A model generated the notes under the pieces. The model had not been told where the DNA came from. It searched no databases and was given only the letters and a program-made list of their open reading frames with translations. The translations under genes and the position numbers were made by a program. Positions 26,896 to 35,521 of a stretch of DNA of 64,000 nucleotides are shown here, piece after piece. Position 1 is the first letter of the stretch. Every line of letters begins with the position of its first letter. This DNA comes from Desulfovibrio sp. TomC (lineage in GTDB: Bacteria > Desulfobacterota > Desulfovibrionia > Desulfovibrionales > Desulfovibrionaceae), in contig NZ_JSEH01000007.1 of NCBI RefSeq assembly GCF_000801335.2, positions 1 to 64,000 on the forward strand, given 5' to 3'.

Positions 26896-27291
26896 ATGCG
26901 GGTTTTGGTTGTGGATGACGATCCGGCCAGCCGTCAGGTGCTGTCGGCCCACCTCGGCAGTCTGGCCGAATGCGTCCTGTGCGGCTCAGGCCCCGAAGCC
27001 GTGGAGGCTGTGGCCCGGGGCATTGTCGAAGGCGAACCGTTTGACGTGGTGTTTTTAGACATCATCATGCCCCACATGGACGGCCATGAAACCCTGGCCC
27101 AAATTCGGGAGACCGAGGAAACCGCCTGCCTGCCCCCTGAATGCCGGGCCAAGGCGGTCATGGTCACGTCCATGGACGACGAAGCCAACACCCTAAACGC
27201 CCTCTTCGACGGCCAGGTGGCCGCCTATCTCATCAAACCGGCCAGCCGGTCGGAACTGCTCAACAAGCTCTCCGTACTCGGCCTCATCTGA
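26896..27291 (+). CDS. Stand-alone receiver (CheY-like) protein
   Basis: 131 residues, one receiver domain and no output domain. The acidic pocket is VVDDDP, the phosphorylated Asp is in VVFLDIIMPHMDG, the Thr in VMVTSMDD and the Lys in YLIKPAS. ATG 26896 has GGAGG 5 bp upstream. No kinase is adjacent, so the partner is unknown. It may pass phosphate on or bind a partner protein, as CheY does. Confidence 0.87.
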   Translation: MRVLVVDDDPASRQVLSAHLGSLAECVLCGSGPEAVEAVARGIVEGEPFDVVFLDIIMPHMDGHETLAQIRETEETACLPPECRAKAVMVTSMDDEANTLNALFDGQVAAYLIKPASRSELLNKLSVLGLI

Positions 27292-27395
27292 GTCCGCACC
27301 GTCGGTCCCGGCCCTTGCTGCCGGAGCACTGATATTTTTGAGTCTATATATAAATTTCTATTCTCTTTCGCCGGGCATTGCATTAGCATTGCTCT

Positions 27396-27797
27396 ATGCG
27401 ATTTCCCTCTGTCGCCTGTCTGCTCCTGCTGCTGCTCTGGTCGTGCTTCGGCCCGGCCTTGGCCGGCGGCCCGGATTTCGGCCAAGCCAGGGGCGTGGTG
27501 GTGCGGGTTTGCGACGGAGACACGGTGGTGGTGGATATTCCGGAGTATCCGGACATTATCGGCAAATCGATCCGGGTGCGGCTGGCCGGGGTGGACGCGC
27601 CGGAGTTGCGCCATCGCGATCCGGCCGTGCGGCAGTCGGCCCAGGCGGCGCGCCAAGCCCTGGCCGCCCTGCTCCCGGCGGGCACGACCGTGACCCTGAC
27701 GCAGCTCAAACGTGACAAGTATTTTCGCCTGGATGCCGTGGTGCTGGTGGACGGCCGCGACGCTGCCGCCGTGCTTGGCCTGCCGCCCTCGCGGTGA
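27396..27797 (+). CDS. Exported SNase-like (thermonuclease) domain protein
   Basis: 133 residues. A signal peptide (about 1-23, ending PALAGG) is followed by a staphylococcal-nuclease fold: VVRVCDGDTVVVDIPEY, then IRVRLAGVDAPELRH, where the R of RLAGVDAPE and the Asp residues match the active site. The fold is shorter than the classical enzyme, and the last strand and the second catalytic Arg region are weakly kept, so activity is uncertain. No good ribosome site is seen before the only ATG. It is probably periplasmic or secreted. Confidence 0.75.
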   Translation: MRFPSVACLLLLLLWSCFGPALAGGPDFGQARGVVVRVCDGDTVVVDIPEYPDIIGKSIRVRLAGVDAPELRHRDPAVRQSAQAARQALAALLPAGTTVTLTQLKRDKYFRLDAVVLVDGRDAAAVLGLPPSR

Positions 27798-28104
27798 CAG
27801 CCCGCCCCTGGCGCAGCGCACTTAAAGCCCGACCGGACTTCAAGCGACCGCAGGCAATTCGTTTGCGCACCCTCCCCGTTGCCGAGGGTTTGGGACTCCA
27901 TTTCCTCGGCCGCCGGAGCAACGGTGGTTCCCGTCAAGCGCCCGTTGCGACTATCCCGATCCACGGCCATCGTTTCTGGCGAGCTTCCGCCCATCGACGT
28001 AGCAACACCCCCGTCACAGCAAACGAACCCCAGGTGGGATTCCAAAGGGGTCACCCCTTTGGCCGCCGGAGGCACTCTTTACTCTTCTTGACTCCCTCAA
28101 CCGA
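27798..28104. other. Intergenic region between the nuclease and dynamin-like genes
   Basis: About 300 bp between two converging genes with no credible coding frame. The 53-bp hairpin repeat (28021-28073) occupies its right part. The rest (27798-28020) shows no hairpin with a T-run or other feature I can support, apart from a short GGCCGCCGGAG match to the repeat end near 27909. Confidence 0.5.
28021..28073 (+). repeat. 53-bp hairpin repeat, copy 1
   Basis: Identical at 52 of 53 positions to 44429-44481. The core is a perfect inverted repeat with arms CCAAAGGGG and CCCCTTTGG around TCA, followed by GGCCGCCGGAGGC. Both copies sit between convergent genes, as expected for REP-like elements or shared terminators. 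It is not coding. Confidence 0.85.
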
Positions 28105-29814
28105 CTAGCGCGGCGTAAAATCGCGTAGCGTCGTTTCCAGGTCGGTCTGGCGGGTCCGGCAAGCGGCCAGGGTCTGGCTGCGGGTGGCGATGTCGGCAAA
28201 AAACGGCTCGAACCGGCTGGCCAGTTCCCGAAATATCCGGTCCAGGCGGGCGGACAGGCGTTCGTTTAATTCCTGGCGCAGGGTTTCACCGCCAACGGCC
28301 AACCGCCGGCGCATCTCCCGCAGAACCCTCGGTCGTTGCCAGTACAGGGCGCTGCCGGCCAGCAAGGCCCCAAGGGCCGCCACCACGCCGCCGGTGACAT
28401 CGATGACCGCGCTTTTGACCGACACGGCAAAAATGGTCCCCAAGACCACCAGCGCCCCGCCCATGGCCGCGCGCGGGTCCATGGCCGTGACGGTTTTGGG
28501 ATCGATGCCGGCCATGGGGCCGCCCTCGGCCAGAAGCGACTCCACCCGGCCGGCCACCTCGGCCAACACCCGGTCCCGTTCCCCGGACAAAGGATCGCCG
28601 TCAGGCGTTGCGAGGGCCAGCCGCCGCTGGCGCAGCTCGTCCAAAAGCATCCGGGCATAGCCGGACACGCTCTCAAAAATATGGGCCGCGCCCTGGTTGG
28701 CAATGGATTCCACCTCGCGCTCCAGGTCCCGGGCAAAGGCTTCGCCCAGTTCCTTGAGACGCGCCGACGGTCCCCCGTTGCCCTTGCCGCGCCGCCACAG
28801 GCCGGCGATGGAGCGGCCAAGCATCCCGGACAGGGTCAGTTCGGCGGCAAAGGCTGCCTCAAACTCCCCGGCCAGCCGGGCATAGGCGGCCTCGACCCGG
28901 GTGCGCAGCACTTCGGCCTCGCGCCCGGCGGCCTGCCGGGCTGCGTCCAGACGATGGCGAATGCGCCCGGCCTCGGTCTCATCCGCAGCCAGTTCCTGCA
29001 TCCGCCCCTCCATCATCCGGCCAAGCTCGGCCAGCAGATGGAGGGCGGAACGCCGGGTGGCATCAAGCTTGCCGGCAAAATGGCCGCCGCCGGCCGTCAG
29101 TTCCCGGATGTGGCGGCGAAGGGCCTCGATGCCCCCGGCCTCAGGGTCTGTGGCGCTCCTGGCCGAGGACACCAGAAATATCTTCGGCTCGGCCAGCCCC
29201 CGGTCGCGGGCCAGTTCCCGCAGCCGGCTGGTGTTGACCTCTATCTGTTCCGAACTGGCCAGATCGGCCATGGTCAGGGCAAAGGCCACGTTTCGGCCCC
29301 AGGTGTCGGCCACCAGATCAAAAAATGTCCAGGCCGAGCGGGAATAGGGATTGAGCGCGGAAAAGCAAAACAGCACCAGATCGGCGCGGGGGATGAAATG
29401 CTCGGTGATTTCCTGGTGGCGGTCGATGATGCTGTCCACGCCCGGGGTGTCCACGATGGACAGGCCGTCAAGCAGCCAACTGTCCACGGTCGCCCGCACC
29501 ACCAGGTCACCGGCCGCAGTTTCGCCAGGGGTCCCGCTTCGGCCGATGATGCGGATACGGTCGGTGCAGGGGTCCGGGGCCACGTCCGTGACCGTTGTCC
29601 CGAGCAGGGCGTTAATGAGGCTGCTTTTGCCGGCCTTGACCTCGCCCACCACCACGAAGAGAAACGGTTCGGCCACATGGGCCAACAATTCCTTGGCCGC
29701 AACGACGGCTTCCGGCCGGCCGCAGCCGGCCAGCAACTCGCACAACCGGCCAAGATGTCCCGACAACTCGGCCTGCAAGGCCAGATAGCGCGTTTCCAGC
29801 AGAGTCGTAGTCAC
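28105..29814 (-). CDS. Dynamin-family GTPase
   Basis: A large GTPase of 569 residues. The P-loop GEVKAGKSSLINALLG is at about residues 57-72, the switch Thr region is VTDVAPDPCTDRI, and G3 is IVDTPGVDS. A helical stalk fills about residues 250-430, with a hydrophobic double helix near 435-490 (GGALVVLGTIFAVSVKSAVIDVTGG, ALGALLAGSALYW) that should insert in membrane. Bacterial dynamin-like proteins remodel or protect membranes. It is the last gene of a four-gene minus-strand unit with 22 bp to the preceding gene. There is no second dynamin gene beside it, although many bacterial dynamins come in pairs. Confidence 0.87.
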   Translation of the reverse strand: MTTTLLETRYLALQAELSGHLGRLCELLAGCGRPEAVVAAKELLAHVAEPFLFVVVGEVKAGKSSLINALLGTTVTDVAPDPCTDRIRIIGRSGTPGETAAGDLVVRATVDSWLLDGLSIVDTPGVDSIIDRHQEITEHFIPRADLVLFCFSALNPYSRSAWTFFDLVADTWGRNVAFALTMADLASSEQIEVNTSRLRELARDRGLAEPKIFLVSSARSATDPEAGGIEALRRHIRELTAGGGHFAGKLDATRRSALHLLAELGRMMEGRMQELAADETEAGRIRHRLDAARQAAGREAEVLRTRVEAAYARLAGEFEAAFAAELTLSGMLGRSIAGLWRRGKGNGGPSARLKELGEAFARDLEREVESIANQGAAHIFESVSGYARMLLDELRQRRLALATPDGDPLSGERDRVLAEVAGRVESLLAEGGPMAGIDPKTVTAMDPRAAMGGALVVLGTIFAVSVKSAVIDVTGGVVAALGALLAGSALYWQRPRVLREMRRRLAVGGETLRQELNERLSARLDRIFRELASRFEPFFADIATRSQTLAACRTRQTDLETTLRDFTPR

Positions 29815-29837
29815 AAGGCTCCTTTCAAGGGCCGGGA

Positions 29838-30482
29838 TCAGCGCGGCAGATACCAGTCAAGGCCCAGGTCATCGATGCTGGTTCCATCGGTTGGCAGCGA
29901 CTGGCCCTTTTTCCCGTCGGCCGGACCGGTATGGCAGACCTCTTCGGCCCGGACCAGATCGGTGGCGGCAATGCGAATGGAGTTTCCGTCGGTAAATGCC
30001 CCGTCGTCGCCGACATAGTGCATGAGAATGAGACTCACCGGCCCGACGGCCTTGGATTGAAGGCTCCATTTCCAGGTGCGCAAGGTGCCAAAGGCGTTGC
30101 CGCGCCATTCCTTGGGTTCGCCGTAGCGTTTGGTGAGCGCTTCGAGGATACGGTTGAAAAACTCCAGAGAATCGTCGCCGTAATTCATCTTGACGCGCAC
30201 CACCCGCCCCTTGGCGGCGCACAGGCCGTAGTCCACGTAGCCGCTGCGATAGCCTTTGAGCGCGGCCACGGGCATGACGCCAAGATAGGGCCGGTGAAAG
30301 GCCCGGTCGGCCTCGGAGGACAGGAGCTTGGCGGATTGTTCTTCCACCGTCAGGCCGAGTTTGACCCCGGCCAGGGAGTCGGGACCGTCGCCAGCCCGGA
30401 CCTCCCAGGCAGCCAACACGAGGACGACAACAAGCCCGGCAGCCAGGATCGCCCGACCCGGCCCGGCAAAATGTCTGCGCAT
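29838..30482 (-). CDS. Exported protein of unknown function
   Basis: 214 residues. ATG 30482 has GGGGAGG 8 bp upstream. A signal peptide (about 1-33, ending VRAGDG) suggests periplasmic location. The mature part has GVKLGLTVEEQSAKLL and a KRYGEPKEW segment, a pattern common in small periplasmic proteins that modulate by length, then a beta-rich region. I do not recognise it. It lies 22 bp after the STAS gene and 23 bp before the dynamin gene, so a link between the sigma-type switch and membrane work is possible. Confidence 0.7.
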   Translation of the reverse strand: MRRHFAGPGRAILAAGLVVVLVLAAWEVRAGDGPDSLAGVKLGLTVEEQSAKLLSSEADRAFHRPYLGVMPVAALKGYRSGYVDYGLCAAKGRVVRVKMNYGDDSLEFFNRILEALTKRYGEPKEWRGNAFGTLRTWKWSLQSKAVGPVSLILMHYVGDDGAFTDGNSIRIAATDLVRAEEVCHTGPADGKKGQSLPTDGTSIDDLGLDWYLPR

Positions 30483-30504
30483 CACGACAGCCTCCCCAAA
30501 GCCA

Positions 30505-30840
30505 TCAGGAAAAATTGGCCAGAGCCTCTTCCTGAGTCGTAAAAATCGGAAAAATCTCAGTATATCCGGATATTTCAAAAACTTCCTTCATGTAATCCTT
30601 GATTGATGACAACACGAGGCGTCCCTGAATCTTTTTGAGCTGCTGCAAGGCCAGAAGCAGCACCCGCAAACCTGTGGAATTGATATAATCCACGTCCTTG
30701 AAATCCATGAGCACCTTCTTCTTGCCCTGGCCAAGAATCTCCATCACCTTGTCTTCCAGCACCTTGGACGTATTGCTGTCGAGCCTGCCGCCAAGCTCCA
30801 GCACCGTCACTTCGCCGCTCTCCTTCTCCACCAGTTGCAT
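30505..30840 (-). CDS. STAS-domain anti-sigma factor antagonist
   Basis: 111 residues, a single STAS domain (SpoIIAA/RsbV type). The phosphorylated Ser is in VDYINSTGLRVLLLAL. ATG 30840 has AAGGGGG upstream. Unphosphorylated STAS proteins bind the kinase and release its target; the kinase gene is directly upstream by 19 bp. No sigma factor gene is in the operon, so the output may be something other than transcription. Confidence 0.9.
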   Translation of the reverse strand: MQLVEKESGEVTVLELGGRLDSNTSKVLEDKVMEILGQGKKKVLMDFKDVDYINSTGLRVLLLALQQLKKIQGRLVLSSIKDYMKEVFEISGYTEIFPIFTTQEEALANFS

Positions 30841-30859
30841 ATCGCCCCCTTTGTCAGTG

Positions 30860-31276
30860 TCAGATGATATCTTTTTCCAGTAGCAGGCGGTTGAGTCCAC
30901 CCACGTGTTCATACGCCACGCGGTCCATAATCGCTCGCACCAGATGAATGCCCAAACCGCCTATGGCCCGGTCGTCGGCAGCGGCGGCGATATCGGGCGC
31001 TTTGGCCGTCAGCGGATCGAAGGGCCGAGCGTCGTCCTCCAGGAGAAAACGCAGGCGCTGCCCGTCCTGGCTCATGGTCACGCTGATGGCGTGCTCGCCG
31101 TCGTCCGGATAGCCGTAACTGATCGTGTTGGTGAGAAGCTCATCCAGAACGAGTCGGATCTGGTAACGCAGTTTGGCCGGCAGGCCATGGGCCTCGCCAA
31201 AGGCTTCCACGGCATCGGCCACGCGGTCCAGTTCCAGCAGACGGTTTGTTATGCGCAAGGAAAAACCCGGCAGCAT
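30860..31276 (-). CDS. RsbW-like anti-sigma / Ser-Thr kinase
   Basis: 138 residues, one HATPase_c domain of the SpoIIAB/RsbW kind. The N-box is LVLDELLTNTISYGYPD, and the G-box is RAIGGLGIHLVRAIMD. These proteins phosphorylate a STAS partner and sequester a sigma factor or other target. It is the first gene of a unit with STAS, an exported protein and a dynamin GTPase. The ribosome site (GGGGACAGG) is close to the ATG. Confidence 0.88.
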   Translation of the reverse strand: MLPGFSLRITNRLLELDRVADAVEAFGEAHGLPAKLRYQIRLVLDELLTNTISYGYPDDGEHAISVTMSQDGQRLRFLLEDDARPFDPLTAKAPDIAAAADDRAIGGLGIHLVRAIMDRVAYEHVGGLNRLLLEKDII

Positions 31277-31523
31277 CCTGTCCCCGGCGCGCGGCGCATG
31301 TCTCGCCTGTCCGCTGCGCTTGAGCTTGGCCGTTGGGCGGGAGTAAGGGTCCTATGACCCGCGCCGGCGGCTCGTCCTCTAGCCGGCCATGCGGCAAAAT
31401 CCCATGACCGATTGCTTCAAGGTCCCTGTTTTTAAAGGCCCTGTCAAGGCGGGACGGCGGCGTGCCCGGTTGCCAAGGGACGGCCAGGGGCGCTAAAGGC
31501 TCCTGGCAAGGAGCACTGCCGCC

Positions 31524-32330
31524 ATGAAAGACTTGAACTCCGCGCTGGCCGAAAACGAGGCCGACGCCACCGAAGCATTTCTCAAGTCCCTGCCGGAACT
31601 GAAAGCCGGCGAGACCTTCCAGTTTGCCTGCCATCCCGAGGTGCCGTGCTTTAATGCCTGCTGCTCGGACCTGACGCTCATGCTCACGCCCTATGACGCC
31701 CTGCGCCTGCGCCGGGCCCTCGGCGTGTCGCCGGCCGATCTGATCAACCACTTTGCCCGTCGCTTCGAAGCTCCGGATACCGGCTTTCCCATGCTGCACC
31801 TGAAAATGCGCGAGGAACGCCAGAAGCGCTGTCCCTTTGTGTCGCCCGAGGGCTGCAAAATCTACGGCGACCGCCCCGGGGCCTGCCGCACCTATCCTCT
31901 GGGCCGGGCCACCAAGCTCGACGACGACGGACAGGTCATCGAACAGTTTTTCGTCGTGCGCGAACCGCATTGCCAGGGCTTTGAGGAAACGAAGGACTGG
32001 AGCAGCGCCGGCTGGCTGGCCGACCAGGATCTGGCCGTCTACAATCGGTTTAACGACCGCTACATGTTTCTTATGGCGCTGACCCGGGGCAAGGGCGTCG
32101 GACTTTCGCCCAAACAGATCCAGATGGTCTGGCTGGCCCAGTATCTGCCCGACGAATTCCGGGACCTGATCGGCAAGATGGGCATTTTCAATCTCGTGGA
32201 GATTGATGCCGCCCGCCAGGAGCGCATCATGGCCGATGAGGAGGAGACGTTGCTCTTTGGCCTGGACTGGTTGGAGCTGGTCTTTTTCGGCCGCCAGGAA
32301 CGCCTACGCCGCAGACGCCATGACATTTGA
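31524..32330 (+). CDS. YkgJ-family cysteine-cluster protein
   Basis: 268 residues with the CxnC pattern of the YkgJ/CxxCxxCC zinc- or iron-sulfur-binding family: [23 protein letters not shown] near the start, [24 protein letters not shown] in the middle and PHCQGF after it. AAGGAG lies 10 bp before ATG 31524. Family members have no settled function; some assist maturation of methyltransferase or Fe-S proteins. It overlaps the next gene by 11 bp, so the two are coupled. Confidence 0.82.
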   Translation: MKDLNSALAENEADATEAFLKSLPELKAGETFQFACHPEVPCFNACCSDLTLMLTPYDALRLRRALGVSPADLINHFARRFEAPDTGFPMLHLKMREERQKRCPFVSPEGCKIYGDRPGACRTYPLGRATKLDDDGQVIEQFFVVREPHCQGFEETKDWSSAGWLADQDLAVYNRFNDRYMFLMALTRGKGVGLSPKQIQMVWLAQYLPDEFRDLIGKMGIFNLVEIDAARQERIMADEEETLLFGLDWLELVFFGRQERLRRRRHDI

Positions 32331-32811
32331 GCACGAAAAAATTCTGCCCCGGGAGGCCCTGGTCGCTGCCCTTGCCCGGGTGCGGCCGGGGCGCACGGTC
32401 GTTTTCACCAACGGCTGCTTCGATCTGCTCCATGCCGGCCATGTGGACGTGCTGACCCGGGCCAGGACCCTGGGCGATCTGCTGGTGGTCGGATTAAACG
32501 ACGACGCCTCGGTGGTCCGCCTCAAAGGCGCGCGCCGGCCGATCACGCCTGTAGCCGAGCGGGCCTACGTCCTGGCCGGGCTGGCCTGCGTGGATTTCGT
32601 GTCGCCTTTTGCCGAAGACACGCCGCTTGAACTTATTGAGGCCGTCCTGCCCGACGTGCTGGTCAAAGGCGGCGACTGGCCGGTTTCGGCCATTGTCGGC
32701 GGCGATGTCGTCACCGCCCGGGGCGGCCGGGTGGCGAGCCTGCCCCTGGCGCCGGGCCTGTCCACCACAGCCGTCATTGAGCGGATCATCGCCCGGTATA
32801 CTGCGTCCTGA
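32320..32811 (+). CDS. rfaE2: Heptose-1-phosphate adenylyltransferase (HldE C-terminal type)
   Basis: 163 residues, the size of a free-standing RfaE domain [18 protein letters not shown] contains the HxGH nucleotidyltransferase motif, and [10 protein letters not shown] and [14 protein letters not shown] match the family. It should make ADP-heptose precursor for LPS inner core by transferring AMP to heptose-1-phosphate. The separate kinase (domain I) is not in the window. The ATG at 32320 lies within the end of the YkgJ gene. Confidence 0.9.
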   Translation: MTFEHEKILPREALVAALARVRPGRTVVFTNGCFDLLHAGHVDVLTRARTLGDLLVVGLNDDASVVRLKGARRPITPVAERAYVLAGLACVDFVSPFAEDTPLELIEAVLPDVLVKGGDWPVSAIVGGDVVTARGGRVASLPLAPGLSTTAVIERIIARYTAS

Positions 32812-32981
32812 ACGCACCGGCGGTACGATTTGCCCCGCCTTCGCGGCCAGACTCACGGCCTGGCGTCCGCACTTCCTTTCCACAACGACTCCCGGTCCAG
32901 TTGACGCCCTCGCCCTCCGGAATGTTCCGGCAAGGGCCTGGCCGTCCAACCGCAACGCCACGCCTTCCTGCTCAAAATAGA

Positions 32982-32997
32982 TGGAATATTTCTTGCT
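32982..32997 (+). promoter_or_regulatory. Possible sigma-54 promoter
   Basis: TGGAATATTTCTTGCT has GG (32983-32984) and GC (32995-32996) separated by 10 bases, a full TTGCT at -12 and TGG at -24; the rest of the -24 box is poor. It lies 57 bp before ATG 33054. No activator gene is adjacent. Confidence 0.45.
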
Positions 32998-33053
32998 TGG
33001 TTACGCCGGCAGGATTTTTTTACCCACCCATCAAGCCAAGGGAAAGGTCAGCC

Positions 33054-33533
33054 ATGCTCGCCACCGCCGATGCCATTGCCAGCACCCTTGCAACAGCCCG
33101 CGATCTCGCCCGAACCGAACCAAACAACACCGCTGCCGCATCTGCCTCGCAATTTGCCGCAGTGCTTGCAGACAATGCCCTCGCCGCAGCCCCGGACACA
33201 CAAGCAAACGCCACGACCACCGGGCGCAGTGCCGCCTGGGAGGATTTCTACAGCCACCCGGTCATCGGGACCAGTGAAGACGGCCTCCCCATCGTCGGGG
33301 AAACCGAAGCCGAACTGGCCAACACCCAGGCCGTCTATGCCAAAATGGCAACAGCCCATGGCCTTGACCCGCAGCCCACCGCGACGTTGCAGGCCAGGAT
33401 GCCGGTCACTGACGGCCTTTTGGGTCCGAAACTCGGCTATCACCAGATGACGGCCTTGGCCCTGCCGGTCGCTTTGACCCAGGCTTCGCTGCACTCCGCC
33501 CCTTCCTGGCTGCCGTCCGAGGCCGAGGCGTGA
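33054..33533 (+). CDS. Unknown small protein
   Basis: 159 residues, not recognised. ATG 33054 follows GGGAAAGG. There is no signal peptide or membrane helix. The N-terminal third is rich in Ala/Thr/Asn and probably flexible; the middle part (WEDFYSHPVIGTSEDGLPIVGETEAELANT) is more structured-looking and acidic. A possible sigma-54 promoter lies upstream; in related bacteria many sigma-54 genes are flagellar, but nothing in this sequence shows that. It converges on the transpeptidase-like gene with a 1-bp gap. Confidence 0.55.
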   Translation: MLATADAIASTLATARDLARTEPNNTAAASASQFAAVLADNALAAAPDTQANATTTGRSAAWEDFYSHPVIGTSEDGLPIVGETEAELANTQAVYAKMATAHGLDPQPTATLQARMPVTDGLLGPKLGYHQMTALALPVALTQASLHSAPSWLPSEAEA

Positions 33534-33534
33534 G

Positions 33535-34788
33535 TTACGGCAGTCCCCAGGCGGCCGCCAGGGCGCGGTATTCGGCTTGGGGCAAAACGGCCAAAAGCGG
33601 CTTGGCCCCGGGATCGAGCCAGGCGACCAGGGCGGCGGCCTGGTCGGACGGGATGGCGATGCTGCCGCCGGTCGGCGGGCCGTCGGCCGGGCGCACGTTG
33701 ACAAACAGGCAGGTTCCGCCTTCGGGGTCGATGGTTTCGCTGTTGTGCCCGATGACCACGCCCCAGACGTTGGCAGCATCGTCACGGACCATGCGGTCCT
33801 GGCGAAGTCCCCCTTCGGGGCGCTCCTCCGGGCCGACGACACGGCCGAAGAGCGGCGACCCCGTGTCGGTCACGCAGGAAACGCGGTCCGTCACGGCGAC
33901 ATAGGGCAGACGGACCCCGGCAGCCGCAGCCGTCTCTGCGCCGGCATAGCCAAAGGCCGCCGGCAGGGCAAAAAGTCCGGCCGGGGTGCGGCCGTCGCCC
34001 TGACGCTTGACCGGTCCGCCGGACAACACCTGCCCCAGCCCACGTCCCAGGCCAAGTCCCTTGCGGCCCAGCTGGCACGGCACGGGCGGCCCGGTTTCGG
34101 TCCAGGGCGACCCCGGGCCGCTTCGCGTCAACCGCCGCAGCGTCCCCCGGGTCGCTTGAAAATCTGCGGCCGTCACCAGCACGAGCTGACGGGAATCGGC
34201 CGCAGGGAATCCTGTCGAGGCCCGACCCGTGGCCCCCGTGGCCCCAGAGGTTCCAGAGGTTCCGGAGGTTCCGGACGCCGGCATCGTCGCCGGTTGCTCA
34301 GCCGGCGTTGCAGCCACGGTCCGGCCCGGTTGCTGCGTCGGCGACAAGGCCGCCCCCCCGGTTGCCGGTTGGCCAGATGAGGACGCCTTGTCCGCGATCG
34401 CTCCTTTTCCCGAGGCAACGCCAGGGGCCATGGGGGCAGGCGTCGACGACGCGCCAGGAGCCGGGGCGGGGTTGACGGCAAAAAGCCGTCCGGCAGCTGG
34501 CTCCCCCGCCGTCTCCCGGCCGGACGGCCCCGGTCCGACGGCCGCCACGGACCCGGCAGCCGGCCCCGGCGTCATGTCCTGACGATAATCCGGAGACAGC
34601 ACCGCCGCCCGGCCGCCGTTTGGACCATAGACGTCTTCCGGGCGCACCACCGGCGTCTTGCCGGTCACGCGCCCTCCGTCGTCTCCGGCCGGCTCGTCGG
34701 AACACCCGGTCAGGACCAGACACACCAAGCCCGCCGCTGCCGCCCGGCGCAACCAGCAAAAAAACCTGCCGCCCCTCGCGATTATCAT
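33535..34788 (-). CDS. L,D-transpeptidase-like lipoprotein lacking catalytic residues
   Basis: 417 residues. A lipoprotein signal peptide ends at LVLTGCSDE, so it should be anchored by its Cys. Residues about 35-190 are a low-complexity Pro/Ala/Gly/Thr linker. The C-terminal 210 residues match YkuD-type transpeptidase relatives (RLPYVAVTDRVSCV, DRMVRDDAANVWGVVIGHN, GTCLFVNV, PPTGGSIAIP, ALVAWLDP). The expected catalytic His (FxH) is Asn in FVNV and the catalytic Cys (TxGC) is Ser in TGGS; I checked both codons (AAC and AGC). It is therefore probably a binding or regulatory pseudoenzyme. It overlaps the gene at 34785 by 4 bp. Confidence 0.8.
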   Translation of the reverse strand: MIIARGGRFFCWLRRAAAAGLVCLVLTGCSDEPAGDDGGRVTGKTPVVRPEDVYGPNGGRAAVLSPDYRQDMTPGPAAGSVAAVGPGPSGRETAGEPAAGRLFAVNPAPAPGASSTPAPMAPGVASGKGAIADKASSSGQPATGGAALSPTQQPGRTVAATPAEQPATMPASGTSGTSGTSGATGATGRASTGFPAADSRQLVLVTAADFQATRGTLRRLTRSGPGSPWTETGPPVPCQLGRKGLGLGRGLGQVLSGGPVKRQGDGRTPAGLFALPAAFGYAGAETAAAAGVRLPYVAVTDRVSCVTDTGSPLFGRVVGPEERPEGGLRQDRMVRDDAANVWGVVIGHNSETIDPEGGTCLFVNVRPADGPPTGGSIAIPSDQAAALVAWLDPGAKPLLAVLPQAEYRALAAAWGLP

Positions 34789-35291
34789 GCCTCAGGGGAG
34801 GCCGCAGCCTCGGCCGGAGCGTCTCCGGCGTCGGCTTCGGCCGACTTGTCTCGTCGTTTTGGTCGTTTGCCGGACTGGATCAGGACAGCAAGCTTTTCAG
34901 CGGCCTTGTCGGTTTCCTCCGCCTTGCCCAGATAATGCATCTCGCCGCGCGGCGAGATCCAGTGCCAACCGGCCGGCTTGACCAACTCGTTGGCCCCGTG
35001 GCGCTGGAGATATTCCAGGGCCTTGGCGGCATCCAGTTCCCGGGCGCAGGTGGCCAACATGTCTTCGGCATCAAAAACCGAAGCGGCATGGCGAAAAATC
35101 TCAAAAGCACCGTGCACCACATCAAAAGGAGAAAAATCAGCCTTCCGACGCCGTCCCGACAGAACAGCCTCCAGGGTATTTAAATCGTTGCGCAGGGCTT
35201 TCAGTTCCTTAAGCGCGGCTTCACGGGCCTGATCACGCCGATCTTCCAGTGTTTTGCCGACAGCGGCCGCAGTGGCGTTTTTCGGGGGCAT
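34785..35291 (-). CDS. Unknown cytoplasmic protein with coiled coil
   Basis: 168 residues, not recognised. ATG 35291 has GAGGAAG upstream. A predicted coiled-coil helix occupies about residues 15-45 (EDRRDQAREAALKELKALRNDLNTLEAVL), followed by a helical domain (DVVHGAFEIFRHAASVFDAEDMLATC) and a charged, Lys/Ala-rich tail. No signal peptide. The stop overlaps the start of the transpeptidase-like gene by 4 bp, so the two are coupled and may act together. Confidence 0.65.
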   Translation of the reverse strand: MPPKNATAAAVGKTLEDRRDQAREAALKELKALRNDLNTLEAVLSGRRRKADFSPFDVVHGAFEIFRHAASVFDAEDMLATCARELDAAKALEYLQRHGANELVKPAGWHWISPRGEMHYLGKAEETDKAAEKLAVLIQSGKRPKRRDKSAEADAGDAPAEAAASPEA

Positions 35292-35521
35292 GGCTTCCTC
35301 GCTCGTTTCCGCCAGCCTAGAAGAAAATCGCGGGAAAGTGGAGTACAAAGAAACGGGGTCGCCCTACATTTTGACCAACAGGCAGTATGGTGCCAATATG
35401 GCCCCAGACGTGTGAAATACGAATAAAGGCGTTGTCTTTGTCGCAAATTACCTGTATCGAACCAACTAGATAGCATTCATAACAAATCACACCACGGAGC
35501 AGGAACCAAAGGGAGCATCAT

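Noticed and set aside
28021-28091. Short frames reading WDSKGVTPLAAGG at 28021 and 44440
   Set aside because: These are translations of the 53-bp hairpin repeat, not proteins.
35292-35521. Promoter of the cheW operon
   Set aside because: AT-rich stretches exist but no -35/-10, FliA or sigma-54 match was convincing.
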